DNA of 64,000 nucleotides from Leisingera sp. ANG1 (GTDB lineage Bacteria > Pseudomonadota > Alphaproteobacteria > Rhodobacterales > Rhodobacteraceae). Of this stretch, positions 9,125 through 17,784 are shown one piece after another (position 1 is the first letter of the stretch; each line of letters starts with the position of its first letter). The notes beneath the pieces were generated by a model. It did not search any database, was not told where the DNA came from, and saw nothing but the letters and a program-made list of their open reading frames with translations. Where the stretch lies: assembly GCF_000203975.2 (NCBI RefSeq), contig NZ_AFCF02000001.1, positions 1,035,396 to 1,099,395 on the forward strand. The letters run 5' to 3'. The position numbers were made by a program, and so were the translations under genes.

Positions 9125-9172
9125 CTGAAACGGCGGCTGTGTGCTAGGATGGTCCTCAGCCGCCGTTTTCAG
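9125..9172 (+). other. Stem-loop with a promoter-like loop between two genes
   Basis: A 12-base-pair perfect stem (AAACGGCGGCTG at 9128-9139 with CAGCCGCCGTTT at 9157-9168), extended by CTG/CAG outside, encloses a 17-base loop. It starts two bases after the phosphatase stop and could be its terminator (a short T run follows the right arm). The loop holds TGCTAGGAT (9142-9150), which looks like an extended -10 box for the gene at 9189. Both readings are tentative. Confidence 0.4.
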
Positions 9173-9188
9173 ATGTCAGGACTTTGCC

Positions 9189-9746
9189 ATGAAATCCCTT
9201 ACCGCCGTATTTTCCCTGCTGGCCGCCCCGGCGCTGGCCAGCGATGCCTGCCACGACCTGTGGTTCACCCGCAACGCGGTGATTGACCGGGCCGGTTACT
9301 GCTTCGGCTCCCCTTTGGGGCAGGCCGTGTTCAACAACGGGGATTGCACCGGCAAGTCTGTCTCTCTGCCGCCGCAGTCAGAACGCCTGGTTGCTGAAGT
9401 GAAACAGATGGAGGCCCGCTTCGGCTGCCGGGTCAACAACAAGCAGACCCATCTGGACATGGATGACCTGTTCCTGCGCTACCAGCTATGGGACCTGCCG
9501 GTGCGGGATGAGTTCGAAAGCGCCTGCCTGGGCTGGCTGGGGCCGGTTATGGGGCTGCGGGCGGGCCACAGGCCGGATGCACCCCTGGTCGGGCAGATAG
9601 ACCCCGGCGACTACGTCAATTACTCGCATATCCCGGTGGGCAGCTGGACCTATGTGACCACCTCCGGCCCGGACTGGCAGGTCACCAGCGGCGGTTGGCT
9701 GGACACGTCGCTGTTCCAGGAGCAATGCCAGGACTATGCCGGGTAG
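9189..9746 (+). CDS. Secreted small protein, DUF4453/YARHG-like
   Basis: A 185-residue protein with a Sec signal peptide MKSLTAVFSLLAAPALA; cleavage after ALA at residue 17 leaves SDACHDLWFTRNAVIDRAGYCF. The CHDLWFTRNAVIDRAGYCF segment is the YARHG-type motif common in secreted alphaproteobacterial proteins. Six cysteines in the mature chain suggest disulfides and a periplasmic or extracellular location. The C-terminal part (residues about 110-185) has an SH3-like look (PLVGQIDPGDYV, WTYVTT). Function unknown. The ATG at 9189 is preferred because only it gives a clean signal peptide. Confidence 0.7.
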   Translation: MKSLTAVFSLLAAPALASDACHDLWFTRNAVIDRAGYCFGSPLGQAVFNNGDCTGKSVSLPPQSERLVAEVKQMEARFGCRVNNKQTHLDMDDLFLRYQLWDLPVRDEFESACLGWLGPVMGLRAGHRPDAPLVGQIDPGDYVNYSHIPVGSWTYVTTSGPDWQVTSGGWLDTSLFQEQCQDYAG

Positions 9747-9752
9747 TCCGGG

Positions 9753-10679
9753 CTACTCGTCATAGGGCCAGATCCCCTGCCCCAGCGCCTCGACCGCAAC
9801 TGAAATCCGCTCAAAACTGTCACGTGCCCGGCCCACGCTGTGGCGCGCACGCAAATAGCCGTGGATCAGTCCCGGCTCATTGATCCAATACGCCTTGCCG
9901 CCAGCCGCCAAAATGCGGTCGCGGTAGTCGCGTGAATCGTCCCGCACCGGATCGCAATCCGCCGTTACCAGCACCGTCGGCGGCAAGTCCGAGAAATCGC
10001 TGTCAGACAGAGGCGCAAAAAGCGGATCATCCTTGGGCGGCTCCCCTTCGGTGCGAATATCCATGTAATACAGCACGTCCTCGCGCGTCAGCATGGGCGC
10101 CTGCGCGTGCTCCAGGTAAGAGCCCTGGTTCACATCACCGCCGAACGCGCCATAGATCAGCACCTGGCCCAGAATCGACTCGCAGCGGCCGCGCGCATGA
10201 TGCGCCACCGCAGCACAAATGTTGGCTCCGGCGCTGTCGCCCATCAGGACAATGCCCTTGCCATACCCGGCCTCGACCCAGCCCAGCACCACCCAGGCGT
10301 CCTCAAAGGCGGCGGGGTGCTTGTGCTCCGGTGCCAGCCGGTAGTCCACCGCCACCACCCGGTAGCCGGTCTGGGCGCAGATCTCGGCGCAAACATCATC
10401 GTGGCTGTCCAGACCCCCTACGACAAAGCCGCCGCCGTGGCAGAACAGCACCGTCCGGGTCGGGTCACCAGCGGTATAGACCCGCACCGGCACGCCGTTG
10501 GCGGACAATGCCTCGACCGACACCACATCCGGCCGCGGCACCCGGAATTCCCGCGCCATCGCGTTATAGATACGGCGCTGCTCTTCGATGCTCATGTCAA
10601 CGGCGTCATCAGGATAAAGCTCCCCGGTCTTCTGGATGAAGTCCCAGGTCTCCTCGTCGATCAGCCGTTCGTAATCCAT
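9753..10679 (-). CDS. Alpha/beta hydrolase of the hormone-sensitive-lipase (esterase) family
   Basis: Carboxylester hydrolase, probably cytoplasmic, 308 residues. The HSL-family oxyanion motif HGGGFVVGG is followed by YRLAPEHKHPAAFED, the nucleophile elbow GDSAGAN, the acid in LVTADCDPVRDD and the catalytic His in GLIHGYL. The start at 10679 (MDYERLIDEETW) has GGGAGG 11 bases upstream; the ATG six codons earlier overlaps that ribosome binding site and is unlikely. Single gene, convergent with the secreted protein (six bases between the stop codons). The natural ester is not predictable. Confidence 0.9.
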   Translation of the reverse strand: MDYERLIDEETWDFIQKTGELYPDDAVDMSIEEQRRIYNAMAREFRVPRPDVVSVEALSANGVPVRVYTAGDPTRTVLFCHGGGFVVGGLDSHDDVCAEICAQTGYRVVAVDYRLAPEHKHPAAFEDAWVVLGWVEAGYGKGIVLMGDSAGANICAAVAHHARGRCESILGQVLIYGAFGGDVNQGSYLEHAQAPMLTREDVLYYMDIRTEGEPPKDDPLFAPLSDSDFSDLPPTVLVTADCDPVRDDSRDYRDRILAAGGKAYWINEPGLIHGYLRARHSVGRARDSFERISVAVEALGQGIWPYDE

Positions 10680-10755
10680 CTGCGAGCCTCCCTGCACGCC
10701 GTCGTCCCCGAGAGCCTAGGCACAGTTTCCCGCAAATGGAATGCCTGAAAGAAAA

Positions 10756-10773
10756 AGCGCCCCGAAGGGCGCT
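10756..10773 (-). terminator. Intrinsic terminator of the acyl-CoA synthetase gene
   Basis: Read on the minus strand, AGCGCCC pairs with GGGCGCT (10756-10762 with 10767-10773, loop CGAA/TTCG) and is followed by TTTTTCTTTC. It lies about 25 bases past the stop codon at 10799. Confidence 0.85.
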
Positions 10774-10798
10774 CCTTATCCCACACTGTCCAGCGGGG

Positions 10799-12688
10799 TC
10801 ACGCAGCCGCGGCAGGCTCCCATGGCCGGGTGAAATTGTTCAGCACGCCGTCGATGTCAGCCTCCGGGCTGCCGTTGGCCGCCACCTGCGCCACCAGCCC
10901 GCGTTTCTTGTCGTCGGTCACGCTGACAACGCGCGCCGCCACCCCGGCCTGCTCCAGCGCGCCATTGTATACGCGGGTGATCGCCATCTTGCGCAGATCG
11001 GGCTTGAACACCTTGCCCACCGCGGTTTTCGGCAGCTCGTCCAGCACCGTCAGATGCTTGGGGATCGCCGCCCGCTCATGCACATGGACTTTGCAGTATT
11101 CCAGCAGTTCCGCCTCGCTGACACTGGCGCCGTCGACCAGCTCGACAAACGCGCAAGGCAGCTCGCCCGAATGCGCGTCCGGCTGTCCGATGGCACCGGC
11201 AAAGGCCACCGCATCATGGCCCAGCAGTGCCTCTTCGATCTCTGCCGGGTCGATATTGTGACCGCCGCGAATGATCAAATCCTTGGCGCGGCCGGTGATC
11301 CAGAGATAGCCATCCTCGTCGATCCGGCCCAGATCGCCGGTGCGCAGGTATTTCTCCTGGTAGTAGAGGTCCACGTTCTTGTCGGCCTCGGTATAGGTAT
11401 TGCCCGCGAACACACCGGGGTTCGACACACAGATCTCCCCCACTTCGTCGCGCCCGCATTCCAGCGCCCCATCATTGGTCTGCTTAACGATCCGCACATC
11501 CGTATAGGGGAACGGGATGCCCACCGATCCCACCTTCTTCTCGCCGCCCGGCGGGTTGCAAGAGACGAGGCAGGTCGCCTCGGTCAACCCGTAGCCCTCC
11601 ACGATGGCCACGCCGCAAGCGCTTTCAAACCGCTTGAACAGCTCCATCGGCATCGGCGCCGAGCCGGAGAACGCCGTTTTCACGGATGAGATATCCGCAT
11701 CCACCGGCCGCTGCATCAGCGCCGAAACGGCGGTGGGCACAGTGATGATAAAGGTGATCTTCCAGCGCTCGATCAGCTTCCAGAAATTGTCGAACACGCC
11801 CTCGCCCCGGTACCCCTGCGGCGTCGGGAACACCACATGCGCGCCAGAGGCGATGGCCGCCATCATGATCACATGCACCGCAAAGACATGGAACAGCGGC
11901 AGCGGGCACATGATATTGTCTTCTTCGGTGAACAACAGCGTGCTGCCCAGCCAGCCGTTGTAGACCAGCCCCGAATACTTGTGCTGCGCCACCTTGGGCA
12001 TGCCGGTGGTGCCGCCGGTATGGAAATAGCACGCCACACGGTCACCGGCACTGTCGGCAAAATTCAGCGTCTTGGGCTGCTTCGCCATCTCCTTGGAGAA
12101 GTTCAGGTAGTCCGCATGGCTGGGCCGGCCGTCCATCTTGGGACGGATCAGCGGCACGATCCAGGATTTCGGTGGCGTAAGGTAGCGGTTCAGGTCCACT
12201 TCCAGCACCGTGTTCACGCCCGGCGCATGGCGCACCGCCTCTGCCACTTTTTGGGCTACATCCGTCTTCGGGAAGGGCCGCAGGGTGACAACAACCTTGG
12301 CCTTGGTCTCCCGCAGGATGGAGGCGATCTGCTCCGGCTCCAGCAGCGGGTTGATCGGGTTCACGATCCCTGCCACCGCGCCGCCCAGCATGGTGACCAG
12401 TGTCTCGTTGCAGTTGGGCAGCACATAGGCCACCACATCCGTTTCGCCCACCCCCAGCGCACGGAACATATTGGCGGCCTGGCTCACCTGCTCCTTCAGC
12501 GTGCGCCAGGTCAGCGTCTCCGCCTTGTCCTGGGCGCCAGAGAATATCTGATAGCTGACCGCCTTGCTGTTCGGGTACTTGTCCGCGGTGCGCGACAGCA
12601 GCCCGTACAAAGTGGCCGGCAGATCCCGCGCCTCATACGGCATTTCATTCTGCAGCGCATCGCGGTCCGCGATTCCGGAAAAACCCAT
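10799..12688 (-). CDS. Acyl-CoA synthetase (AMP-forming)
   Basis: Activates a carboxylic acid to its CoA thioester through an acyl-adenylate. The 629-residue product has the ANL-superfamily motifs in order: the P-loop FHTGGTTGMPKVAQH, the A5 motif EGYGLTEATC, the hinge YLRTGDLGRIDEDGYLWITGRAKDLIIRGG, and the C-terminal catalytic Lys in KTAVGKVFKPDLRK. The start at 12688 (MGFSGIADRDALQ) has GGGAGGAG seven bases upstream; the frame is open further back but without family sequence. A C-terminal extension of about 60 residues after the Lys motif is present. Single gene; a fatty-acyl or medium-chain substrate is only a guess. Confidence 0.9.
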   Translation of the reverse strand: MGFSGIADRDALQNEMPYEARDLPATLYGLLSRTADKYPNSKAVSYQIFSGAQDKAETLTWRTLKEQVSQAANMFRALGVGETDVVAYVLPNCNETLVTMLGGAVAGIVNPINPLLEPEQIASILRETKAKVVVTLRPFPKTDVAQKVAEAVRHAPGVNTVLEVDLNRYLTPPKSWIVPLIRPKMDGRPSHADYLNFSKEMAKQPKTLNFADSAGDRVACYFHTGGTTGMPKVAQHKYSGLVYNGWLGSTLLFTEEDNIMCPLPLFHVFAVHVIMMAAIASGAHVVFPTPQGYRGEGVFDNFWKLIERWKITFIITVPTAVSALMQRPVDADISSVKTAFSGSAPMPMELFKRFESACGVAIVEGYGLTEATCLVSCNPPGGEKKVGSVGIPFPYTDVRIVKQTNDGALECGRDEVGEICVSNPGVFAGNTYTEADKNVDLYYQEKYLRTGDLGRIDEDGYLWITGRAKDLIIRGGHNIDPAEIEEALLGHDAVAFAGAIGQPDAHSGELPCAFVELVDGASVSEAELLEYCKVHVHERAAIPKHLTVLDELPKTAVGKVFKPDLRKMAITRVYNGALEQAGVAARVVSVTDDKKRGLVAQVAANGSPEADIDGVLNNFTRPWEPAAAA

Positions 12689-12771
12689 AATTCTCCTCCC
12701 CGTTCCACCCGGTGCACAGCCGGTGTACGGGCGGTGCACGGAAGGTGTCTCTGTTTTTTGCCCAGATTATT

Positions 12772-12792
12772 GCAATCGCCTGATTGCGCAAG
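12772..12792. promoter_or_regulatory. Possible operator upstream of the acyl-CoA synthetase gene
   Basis: GCAATC (12772-12777) and GATTGC (12782-12787) form an inverted repeat with a four-base spacer, overlapping TTGCGCAA (12785-12792). It lies about 85-105 bases before the start codon, in the only AT-richer part of the gap. No regulator is encoded beside it. Confidence 0.3.
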
Positions 12793-12867
12793 CGCCGCGG
12801 CAGGGTCACGCCAAGGCAGCTTTGGCGGTGACGTCGCGCCATTTCCCTGCATTGGGCGGTTTTCAAC

Positions 12868-12896
12868 AAAAAACGCCCCGGATCGGCTCCGGGGCG
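12868..12896 (-). terminator. Intrinsic terminator of the ABC exporter gene
   Basis: On the minus strand, an eight-base-pair GC stem (CGCCCCGG at 12874-12881 with CCGGGGCG at 12889-12896) is followed by six T residues (12873-12868). It sits 26 bases past the stop codon at 12922. Confidence 0.92.
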
Positions 12897-12921
12897 CTTG
12901 CCGTGTTAATCTGCTCGCCGC

Positions 12922-14721
12922 TTATTCAGCTGCCAGCCCTTCTGTGAACTGCAGCTTGGCCAGACGCGCATAAAGCCCGCCCTGTGCCACCAGCTCATCA
13001 TGGGTGCCGGTGGCGACGATCCGCCCCTGCTCCATCACCACGATGCGGTCGGCCTTCTTCACCGTTGCCAGCCGGTGCGCCACGATAAGCGTGGTGCGGC
13101 CCTGGCTCAGCTCATCCACCGCCGCCTGCACCAGGCGTTCGCTTTCCGCATCCAGCGCCGAGGTCGCCTCATCCAGCAGCAGCACCGGCGCGTCGCGCAG
13201 AATGGCGCGGGCAATGGCAATCCGCTGCTTCTGGCCGCCCGACAGCATCACGCCGCGCTCACCGACAAAACTGTCATAGCCCTCCGGCAGCTTGGAAATG
13301 AAGTCATGCGCCGCTGCCGCTGCAGCAGCAGCCTCGACCTCAGCATCGGTGGCCTCCGGCCGGCCAAACCGGATGTTTTCGCGGGCCGAGGCGGCAAAGA
13401 TCACTGGATCCTGCGGAACCAGCGCGATGTGGCGGCGGAATTCATCCCGCTGCAGCTGGGTCAGTGCCACGCCGTCCAGCTTCACCGCGCCCTGGTTGGG
13501 GTCGTAAAACCGCTGCAGCATCTGGATGATGGTGGTCTTGCCCGCGCCCGACGGGCCGACAAAAGCCACAGACTCCCCCGGGTTCACTGTCAGCGAAACC
13601 TCATCCAGCGCCGACACATCCGGGCGCGACGGGTAGCGGAAAGACACGTTGTCGAACGCGATCTCGCCCTTGACCGGCGCGGGCAGCACCTGAGCCGCAA
13701 CCGGATCCAGGACGGTATCCTCGGCATTCAGCAGCTCCACAAGCCGTTCGGTTGCCCCGGCGGCGCGCTGCAGCTCGCTCCAAATCTCCGACAGCGCCGC
13801 AACGGATCCAGCCACCAGCACTGCATAGATCACAAACTGGATCAGCGTGCCCTCAGACATCACGCCTGCGCGCACATCATTGGCGCCCATCCACAGAACG
13901 CCCACGATCCCGGAAAACACCAGGAAGATCACAATTACCGTCAGATAGGCCCGCGTCTGGATGCGGCGGCGGGACACGTCATAGGAGGTTTCGGTGAGCT
14001 CGGAAAACTTCTCGCGGCTGGCAGCCTCATGCGTGAAGGCCTGTACCGTCTGCACCGCCCCCAGCGCCTCGCCCGCGTTACCGGAGGAGGCCGCGATCCA
14101 GTCCTGGTTTTCCTTGCTGATGGCGCGCAAGCGGCGGCCCAGCACCAGGATTGGCACGATCACCGCCGGCACGATCAGCAGCACCATCATCGTGAGCTTC
14201 GCCGAGGTCAGCAGCATCAATACCATGCCGCCCAGGAAAATCAGCAGGTTGCGCAGTGCAATCGACACCGACGATCCCAGCACCGACTGGATCAGTGTGG
14301 TGTCGGTGGTGATCCGGCTCAGCACCTCGCCGGTCATGATGCGCTCATAAAATTCCGGGCTCATGCCGATCACCCGGTCGAACACCGCCTTGCGGATGTC
14401 AGCCACCACCCGCTCGCCCAGCCGTGTCACCAGTGCATAGCGCACGCCGGTGCCCACCGCCAGCAGAGCGGCAATCACCAGCGCACCGCTGAAATAGAGG
14501 TTCAGAAGCTCGGAATCAGAGACCCGGAAGTTGTCCACGACGCGGCGCACTGCCAATGGCAGCGTCAGCGACAGCCCCGCCGTCAGCACCAGCGCGCAGG
14601 TGGCTGCCAGCATCAGCAGGCGGTAGGGGCGCATGAACGGCCACAGGGCCGACAGCACGCCGATCTTCCGGGACTTCTCCCGCTCTTGCTCCGCATTCGG
14701 GGCCGCATTATTCCGCGCCAT
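12922..14721 (-). CDS. ABC exporter half-transporter (membrane domain fused to ATPase)
   Basis: Homodimer-type exporter of 599 residues in the inner membrane. Residues about 25-330 form a six-helix membrane domain (SALWPFMRPYRLLMLAATC at its start). The C-terminal ATPase has Walker A GPSGAGKTT, Q-loop LVPQDPVIF, signature LSGGQKQR, Walker B VLLLDEATSALD and the switch IVAHRL. An unusual run of eight alanines (EAAAAAAAAHDF) precedes the signature in the helical subdomain. The fold matches MsbA/BmrA-like lipid and drug exporters; the substrate is unknown. Single gene with its own terminator. Confidence 0.92.
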   Translation of the reverse strand: MARNNAAPNAEQEREKSRKIGVLSALWPFMRPYRLLMLAATCALVLTAGLSLTLPLAVRRVVDNFRVSDSELLNLYFSGALVIAALLAVGTGVRYALVTRLGERVVADIRKAVFDRVIGMSPEFYERIMTGEVLSRITTDTTLIQSVLGSSVSIALRNLLIFLGGMVLMLLTSAKLTMMVLLIVPAVIVPILVLGRRLRAISKENQDWIAASSGNAGEALGAVQTVQAFTHEAASREKFSELTETSYDVSRRRIQTRAYLTVIVIFLVFSGIVGVLWMGANDVRAGVMSEGTLIQFVIYAVLVAGSVAALSEIWSELQRAAGATERLVELLNAEDTVLDPVAAQVLPAPVKGEIAFDNVSFRYPSRPDVSALDEVSLTVNPGESVAFVGPSGAGKTTIIQMLQRFYDPNQGAVKLDGVALTQLQRDEFRRHIALVPQDPVIFAASARENIRFGRPEATDAEVEAAAAAAAAHDFISKLPEGYDSFVGERGVMLSGGQKQRIAIARAILRDAPVLLLDEATSALDAESERLVQAAVDELSQGRTTLIVAHRLATVKKADRIVVMEQGRIVATGTHDELVAQGGLYARLAKLQFTEGLAAE

Positions 14722-14888
14722 TCCGGATCCTTCTGCACTTTGGTCCCGCGGGTTTCAGATCCCGCGTAATTGCCAAAGGTTCATGGCCCCGCAGGCCCGG
14801 CGCGTCAAGCGTTGAGCAGCTTCAAAACACACCTGAAAACAGCTGCGCACTGCGTCATGGGGTATCAATCAGGCGGATTGGGAAGGTC

Positions 14889-14962
14889 TGGAGCGGGTAG
14901 CGGGAATCGAACCCGCACCTTAAGCTTGGAAGGCTCTTATGATACCATTTCACCATACCCGC
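14889..14962 (-). tRNA. tRNA-Gly (anticodon TCC)
   Basis: On the minus strand the acceptor stem GCGGGTA pairs with TACCCGC, the anticodon loop is CTTCCAA (anticodon TCC), and the T-arm contains GGTTCGAATCC. The CCA end is encoded (TGG at 14889-14891 on the plus strand). Total 74 bases. Confidence 0.96.
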
Positions 14963-15136
14963 TCAGGACATTTGCTGATTTAGGTGAAGCGCCGGGGAAG
15001 GTCAACCACCTTGTTTTCGTTTACCTTTGCGGTGGCGGAAATTTCAACGTGCCTCTTGCGAAAGCCCCGCCAAGCCCCCCAAATAAAAGCAAAATCCAAC
15101 CACCCCGCCGCCCGTGCATAACACCGGAAAACCGCC

Positions 15137-15850
15137 GTGACCCAAACCCTGCAAACCGCCGTACTCACTGCTCACGGTCAGCCCTCTGCCCCGGGCCCGG
15201 CAGAGGCGGATCTGGCAGCCACTGCCAGGGGTGTTGCCGCGCATCTTCCGGGCTGGGATGTCCGCTCTGCCACCCTCGCAGCTCCCGGCCGGCTGGAGCA
15301 GGTGATAGAGGACGGCGCAGTGGTCTATCCGTTTTTCATGTCGCGCGGGTATTTCACCAGCAAGGTGCTGCCGGGGCGTCTGCAGGGCCGGGCTTACCGG
15401 ATGGCCACGCCGTTCGGGCTGGACAGCGGCCTGCCGGATCTTGCTGCAAGCGCCGTGCAACAGGCAGCATCAGAAAGGCACTGGCCGCTGGACAGGCTGA
15501 ACCTGCTGCTGGCCGCCCACGGCTCTGCCCGCGGCCCGCGCGCTGCAGAGGCCGCCGAGGATTTCGCCGCCCGGCTCAGCCCGCTGCTGCCGGGCTGCTC
15601 CGTGTCGCAGGGCTACATTGAGCAGGACCCGCGGCTAGCATCTGCTGCCGCCTCCCTGCCCGTGCGGTCCATCTGCCTGCCGTTTTTTGCGCAGGCAGGC
15701 GATCACGTGAAAGAGGATCTTCCCGAAGCCCTGGACGCCGCAGGCTTTGGCGGCACGGTGCTGCCGGTGGCCGGCGCCCTGCCCGGAGCCCCGGCCCTGA
15801 TTGCTGCAGCCATCCGCCGCGCAAGCCTTGACCCAAGCGCGTCTGAGTGA
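15137..15850 (+). CDS. CbiX/sirohydrochlorin-chelatase-like protein, two-half form
   Basis: Metal chelatase family acting on tetrapyrroles such as sirohydrochlorin (siroheme/cobalamin branch). The 237-residue protein is a tandem of two CbiX-type halves. The N-half keeps the first motif (LTAHGQP, His13), but its second motif reads FFMSRGYFTSKV at 66-77 and lacks the His. The C-half has both: LLAAHGSARG (His128) and LPFFAQAGDHVKED (His190). So the complete His pair sits in the C-half only. It is flanked by tRNA-Gly and tRNA-Cys and has no cobalamin gene beside it. A ferrochelatase or storage role is possible. Confidence 0.8.
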   Translation: MTQTLQTAVLTAHGQPSAPGPAEADLAATARGVAAHLPGWDVRSATLAAPGRLEQVIEDGAVVYPFFMSRGYFTSKVLPGRLQGRAYRMATPFGLDSGLPDLAASAVQQAASERHWPLDRLNLLLAAHGSARGPRAAEAAEDFAARLSPLLPGCSVSQGYIEQDPRLASAAASLPVRSICLPFFAQAGDHVKEDLPEALDAAGFGGTVLPVAGALPGAPALIAAAIRRASLDPSASE

Positions 15851-15955
15851 AATTCTAGCCTTCCGGAAAGAAAAGCAATTTTTGGCTCAAGCAAAGGCAA
15901 TTGGCCTCTTGCACCGGCGCCGGGCATGTGATTAATCACGGCTTACACCACGGAT

Positions 15956-16029
15956 GGCGAGTTGGCGGAGTGGTGACGCAGCGGATTGCAAATCCGTGTA
16001 CACCGGTTCGATTCCGGTACTCGCCTCCA
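15956..16029 (+). tRNA. tRNA-Cys (anticodon GCA)
   Basis: The acceptor stem GGCGAGT pairs with ACTCGCC, the anticodon stem-loop contains ATTGCAAAT (anticodon GCA), and the T-arm contains GGTTCGATTCC. The CCA end is encoded. Total 74 bases. Confidence 0.97.
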
Positions 16030-16169
16030 CCTTATCCCAGCAGTTAATCCATGTCATGTCAAAGGCTTAGATACAGCGCTGCAGCGCGTAGCGCAGGCCA
16101 GAACGCATGTCTCCAAGGTCTGGCGGCCATGCAGCCGCCAGCCTGTTCCCGCGCGGGCAGCCGGAACAA

Positions 16170-17783
16170 TCAGCCCTTCAACCTGAACCGCTGGATCTTG
16201 CCGGTCTCGGTTTTCGGCAGCGCCTGGGCGAACACCACGGACCGCGGATACTTGTAGGGCGCAATTGTTGCCTTCACATGGTTCTGCAGCAGCTTGGCCA
16301 ATTCCTCTGACGCCGCCTGCCCTTCGGCCAGCACCACATGCGCCTGCACGATCTCGCCGCGCGCCTCGTCCGGAACCCCGACCACCGCGCATTCCGCCAC
16401 CGCCTCATGTGCCAGCAGCGCGGCCTCCACTTCCGGCCCTGCTATGTTGTAGCCGGAGGAGACGATCATGTCGTCATTGCGGGCTGCAAAATGCAGGTAG
16501 CCGTCTTCGTCCCGGATGAAGCTGTCGCCAGTGATGTTCCAGCCGTCCCGCACATATTCGCCTTGCCGCTCATCCGCCAGATAACGGCAGCCAGTCGGAC
16601 CTTTGACCGCCAGCCGCCCGGCCTCGCCGCGGGGCGCCTCAAAGCCATCACCGTCCAGCACCTTCACCTGATAGCCGCCCACCGGCTTGCCGGTGCAGGC
16701 GGGCCGGTGATCGCTGAACCGGTTGGTGATGAAGATATGCAAAAGCTCCGTCGCGCCGATCCCGTCCAGCATCGGCTTGCCGGTCTTGTCCATCCATTCC
16801 TGATAGACCGGCGCAGGCAGGGTCTCGCCCGCTGAAACTGCCGCCCGGAGCGAGGACAGATCTGCCCCCTCCTCCATCGCCCGCAGCATCACCCGGTAGG
16901 CAGTCGGGGCTGTGAAGCAAACGGTGGCCTTGTATTTCTCAATGATCTCGATGAGGTTCGGCGGTGTGGCGTTTTCCAAAAGCGTCGCCGCCGCCCCAAA
17001 CCGCAAGGGAAAGATCGCCAGCCCACCTAGACCGAAGGTGAACGCCAAGGGCGGCGAGCCGACAAACACATCCTCCGGCTGCACATCCAGCACTTCGCGC
17101 GCATAGCCGTCAGCGATGATCAGCAAATCGCGGTGGAAGTGCATCGTCGCCTTCGGTGAACCGGTGGTGCCGGAAGTGAAGCCCAATAGCGCCACATCAT
17201 CCCTGCCTGTCTTCACCGCCTCGTAGGCCACCGGCTTTTCCAGCGCCAACCGGTCCAGCTCCGCATCATGGTTGGAGGTGCCGTCAAACCCAACAACTGT
17301 CTTCAGGAACTTCGACTCCTTGGAGCAGGCGACCAGCTCATCCTTCAGCCTTGTGTCGCACAGCGCATGGGAAATCTCGGCCTTGTCCACGATCTTGGCC
17401 AGCTCCCCCTTGCGCAGCAGCGGCATGGTGTTGACCACCACTGCGCCTGCCTTGGTTGCCGCCAGCCAGCAGGCCACCATCGCCGGGTTGTTGGCAGAGC
17501 GGATCAGCACCCTGTTGCCGGGCTTCACGCCCAGGTCCTCGGTCAGCACATGCGCCAGCCGGTTGGTCCAGTCTGCCAGCTCCTTGTAAGTGCGGTAGCG
17601 CCCGTTGCCAATCAGCGCGGTGTGGTCGCCGAACCCCTTCTCCACCATCGCATCGGTCAGCTCGACCGCGGCGTTCAGGTACTCAGGGTACTGGAACCCC
17701 TTCAGCAGGAACTCCGGCCACTGCTCCTTGGGCGGAAGGTTGTCCCGGGCGAATGTGTCTATATGCGCGGTTGGTCCCAACAT
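16170..17783 (-). CDS. Benzoate/2-aminobenzoate-type CoA ligase
   Basis: Activates an aromatic acid, most likely 2-aminobenzoate (anthranilate), to its CoA ester. The 537-residue ANL enzyme shows LLGFTSGTTGSPKATMHFH (P-loop), LDGIGATELLHIF (A5), RDGWNITGDSFIRDEDGYL (hinge) and PKTETGKIQRF (catalytic Lys). The start at 17783 (MLGPTAHIDTFARDNLPP) has GGGAGGG eight bases upstream and lies one base after the acyl-CoA dehydrogenase stop; a start eight codons earlier would overlap that gene. It is the last gene of the minus-strand operon. Substrate choice is inferred from the fused aminobenzoyl-CoA-type oxygenase in the same operon; benzoate or salicylate remain possible. Confidence 0.85.
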   Translation of the reverse strand: MLGPTAHIDTFARDNLPPKEQWPEFLLKGFQYPEYLNAAVELTDAMVEKGFGDHTALIGNGRYRTYKELADWTNRLAHVLTEDLGVKPGNRVLIRSANNPAMVACWLAATKAGAVVVNTMPLLRKGELAKIVDKAEISHALCDTRLKDELVACSKESKFLKTVVGFDGTSNHDAELDRLALEKPVAYEAVKTGRDDVALLGFTSGTTGSPKATMHFHRDLLIIADGYAREVLDVQPEDVFVGSPPLAFTFGLGGLAIFPLRFGAAATLLENATPPNLIEIIEKYKATVCFTAPTAYRVMLRAMEEGADLSSLRAAVSAGETLPAPVYQEWMDKTGKPMLDGIGATELLHIFITNRFSDHRPACTGKPVGGYQVKVLDGDGFEAPRGEAGRLAVKGPTGCRYLADERQGEYVRDGWNITGDSFIRDEDGYLHFAARNDDMIVSSGYNIAGPEVEAALLAHEAVAECAVVGVPDEARGEIVQAHVVLAEGQAASEELAKLLQNHVKATIAPYKYPRSVVFAQALPKTETGKIQRFRLKG

Positions 17784-17784
17784 C

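Noticed and set aside
13000..14769. A 589-codon open frame on the plus strand opposite the ABC exporter gene
   Set aside because: His/Gln/Arg-rich translation with no domain; it is the antisense shadow of a high-GC gene with textbook ABC motifs.
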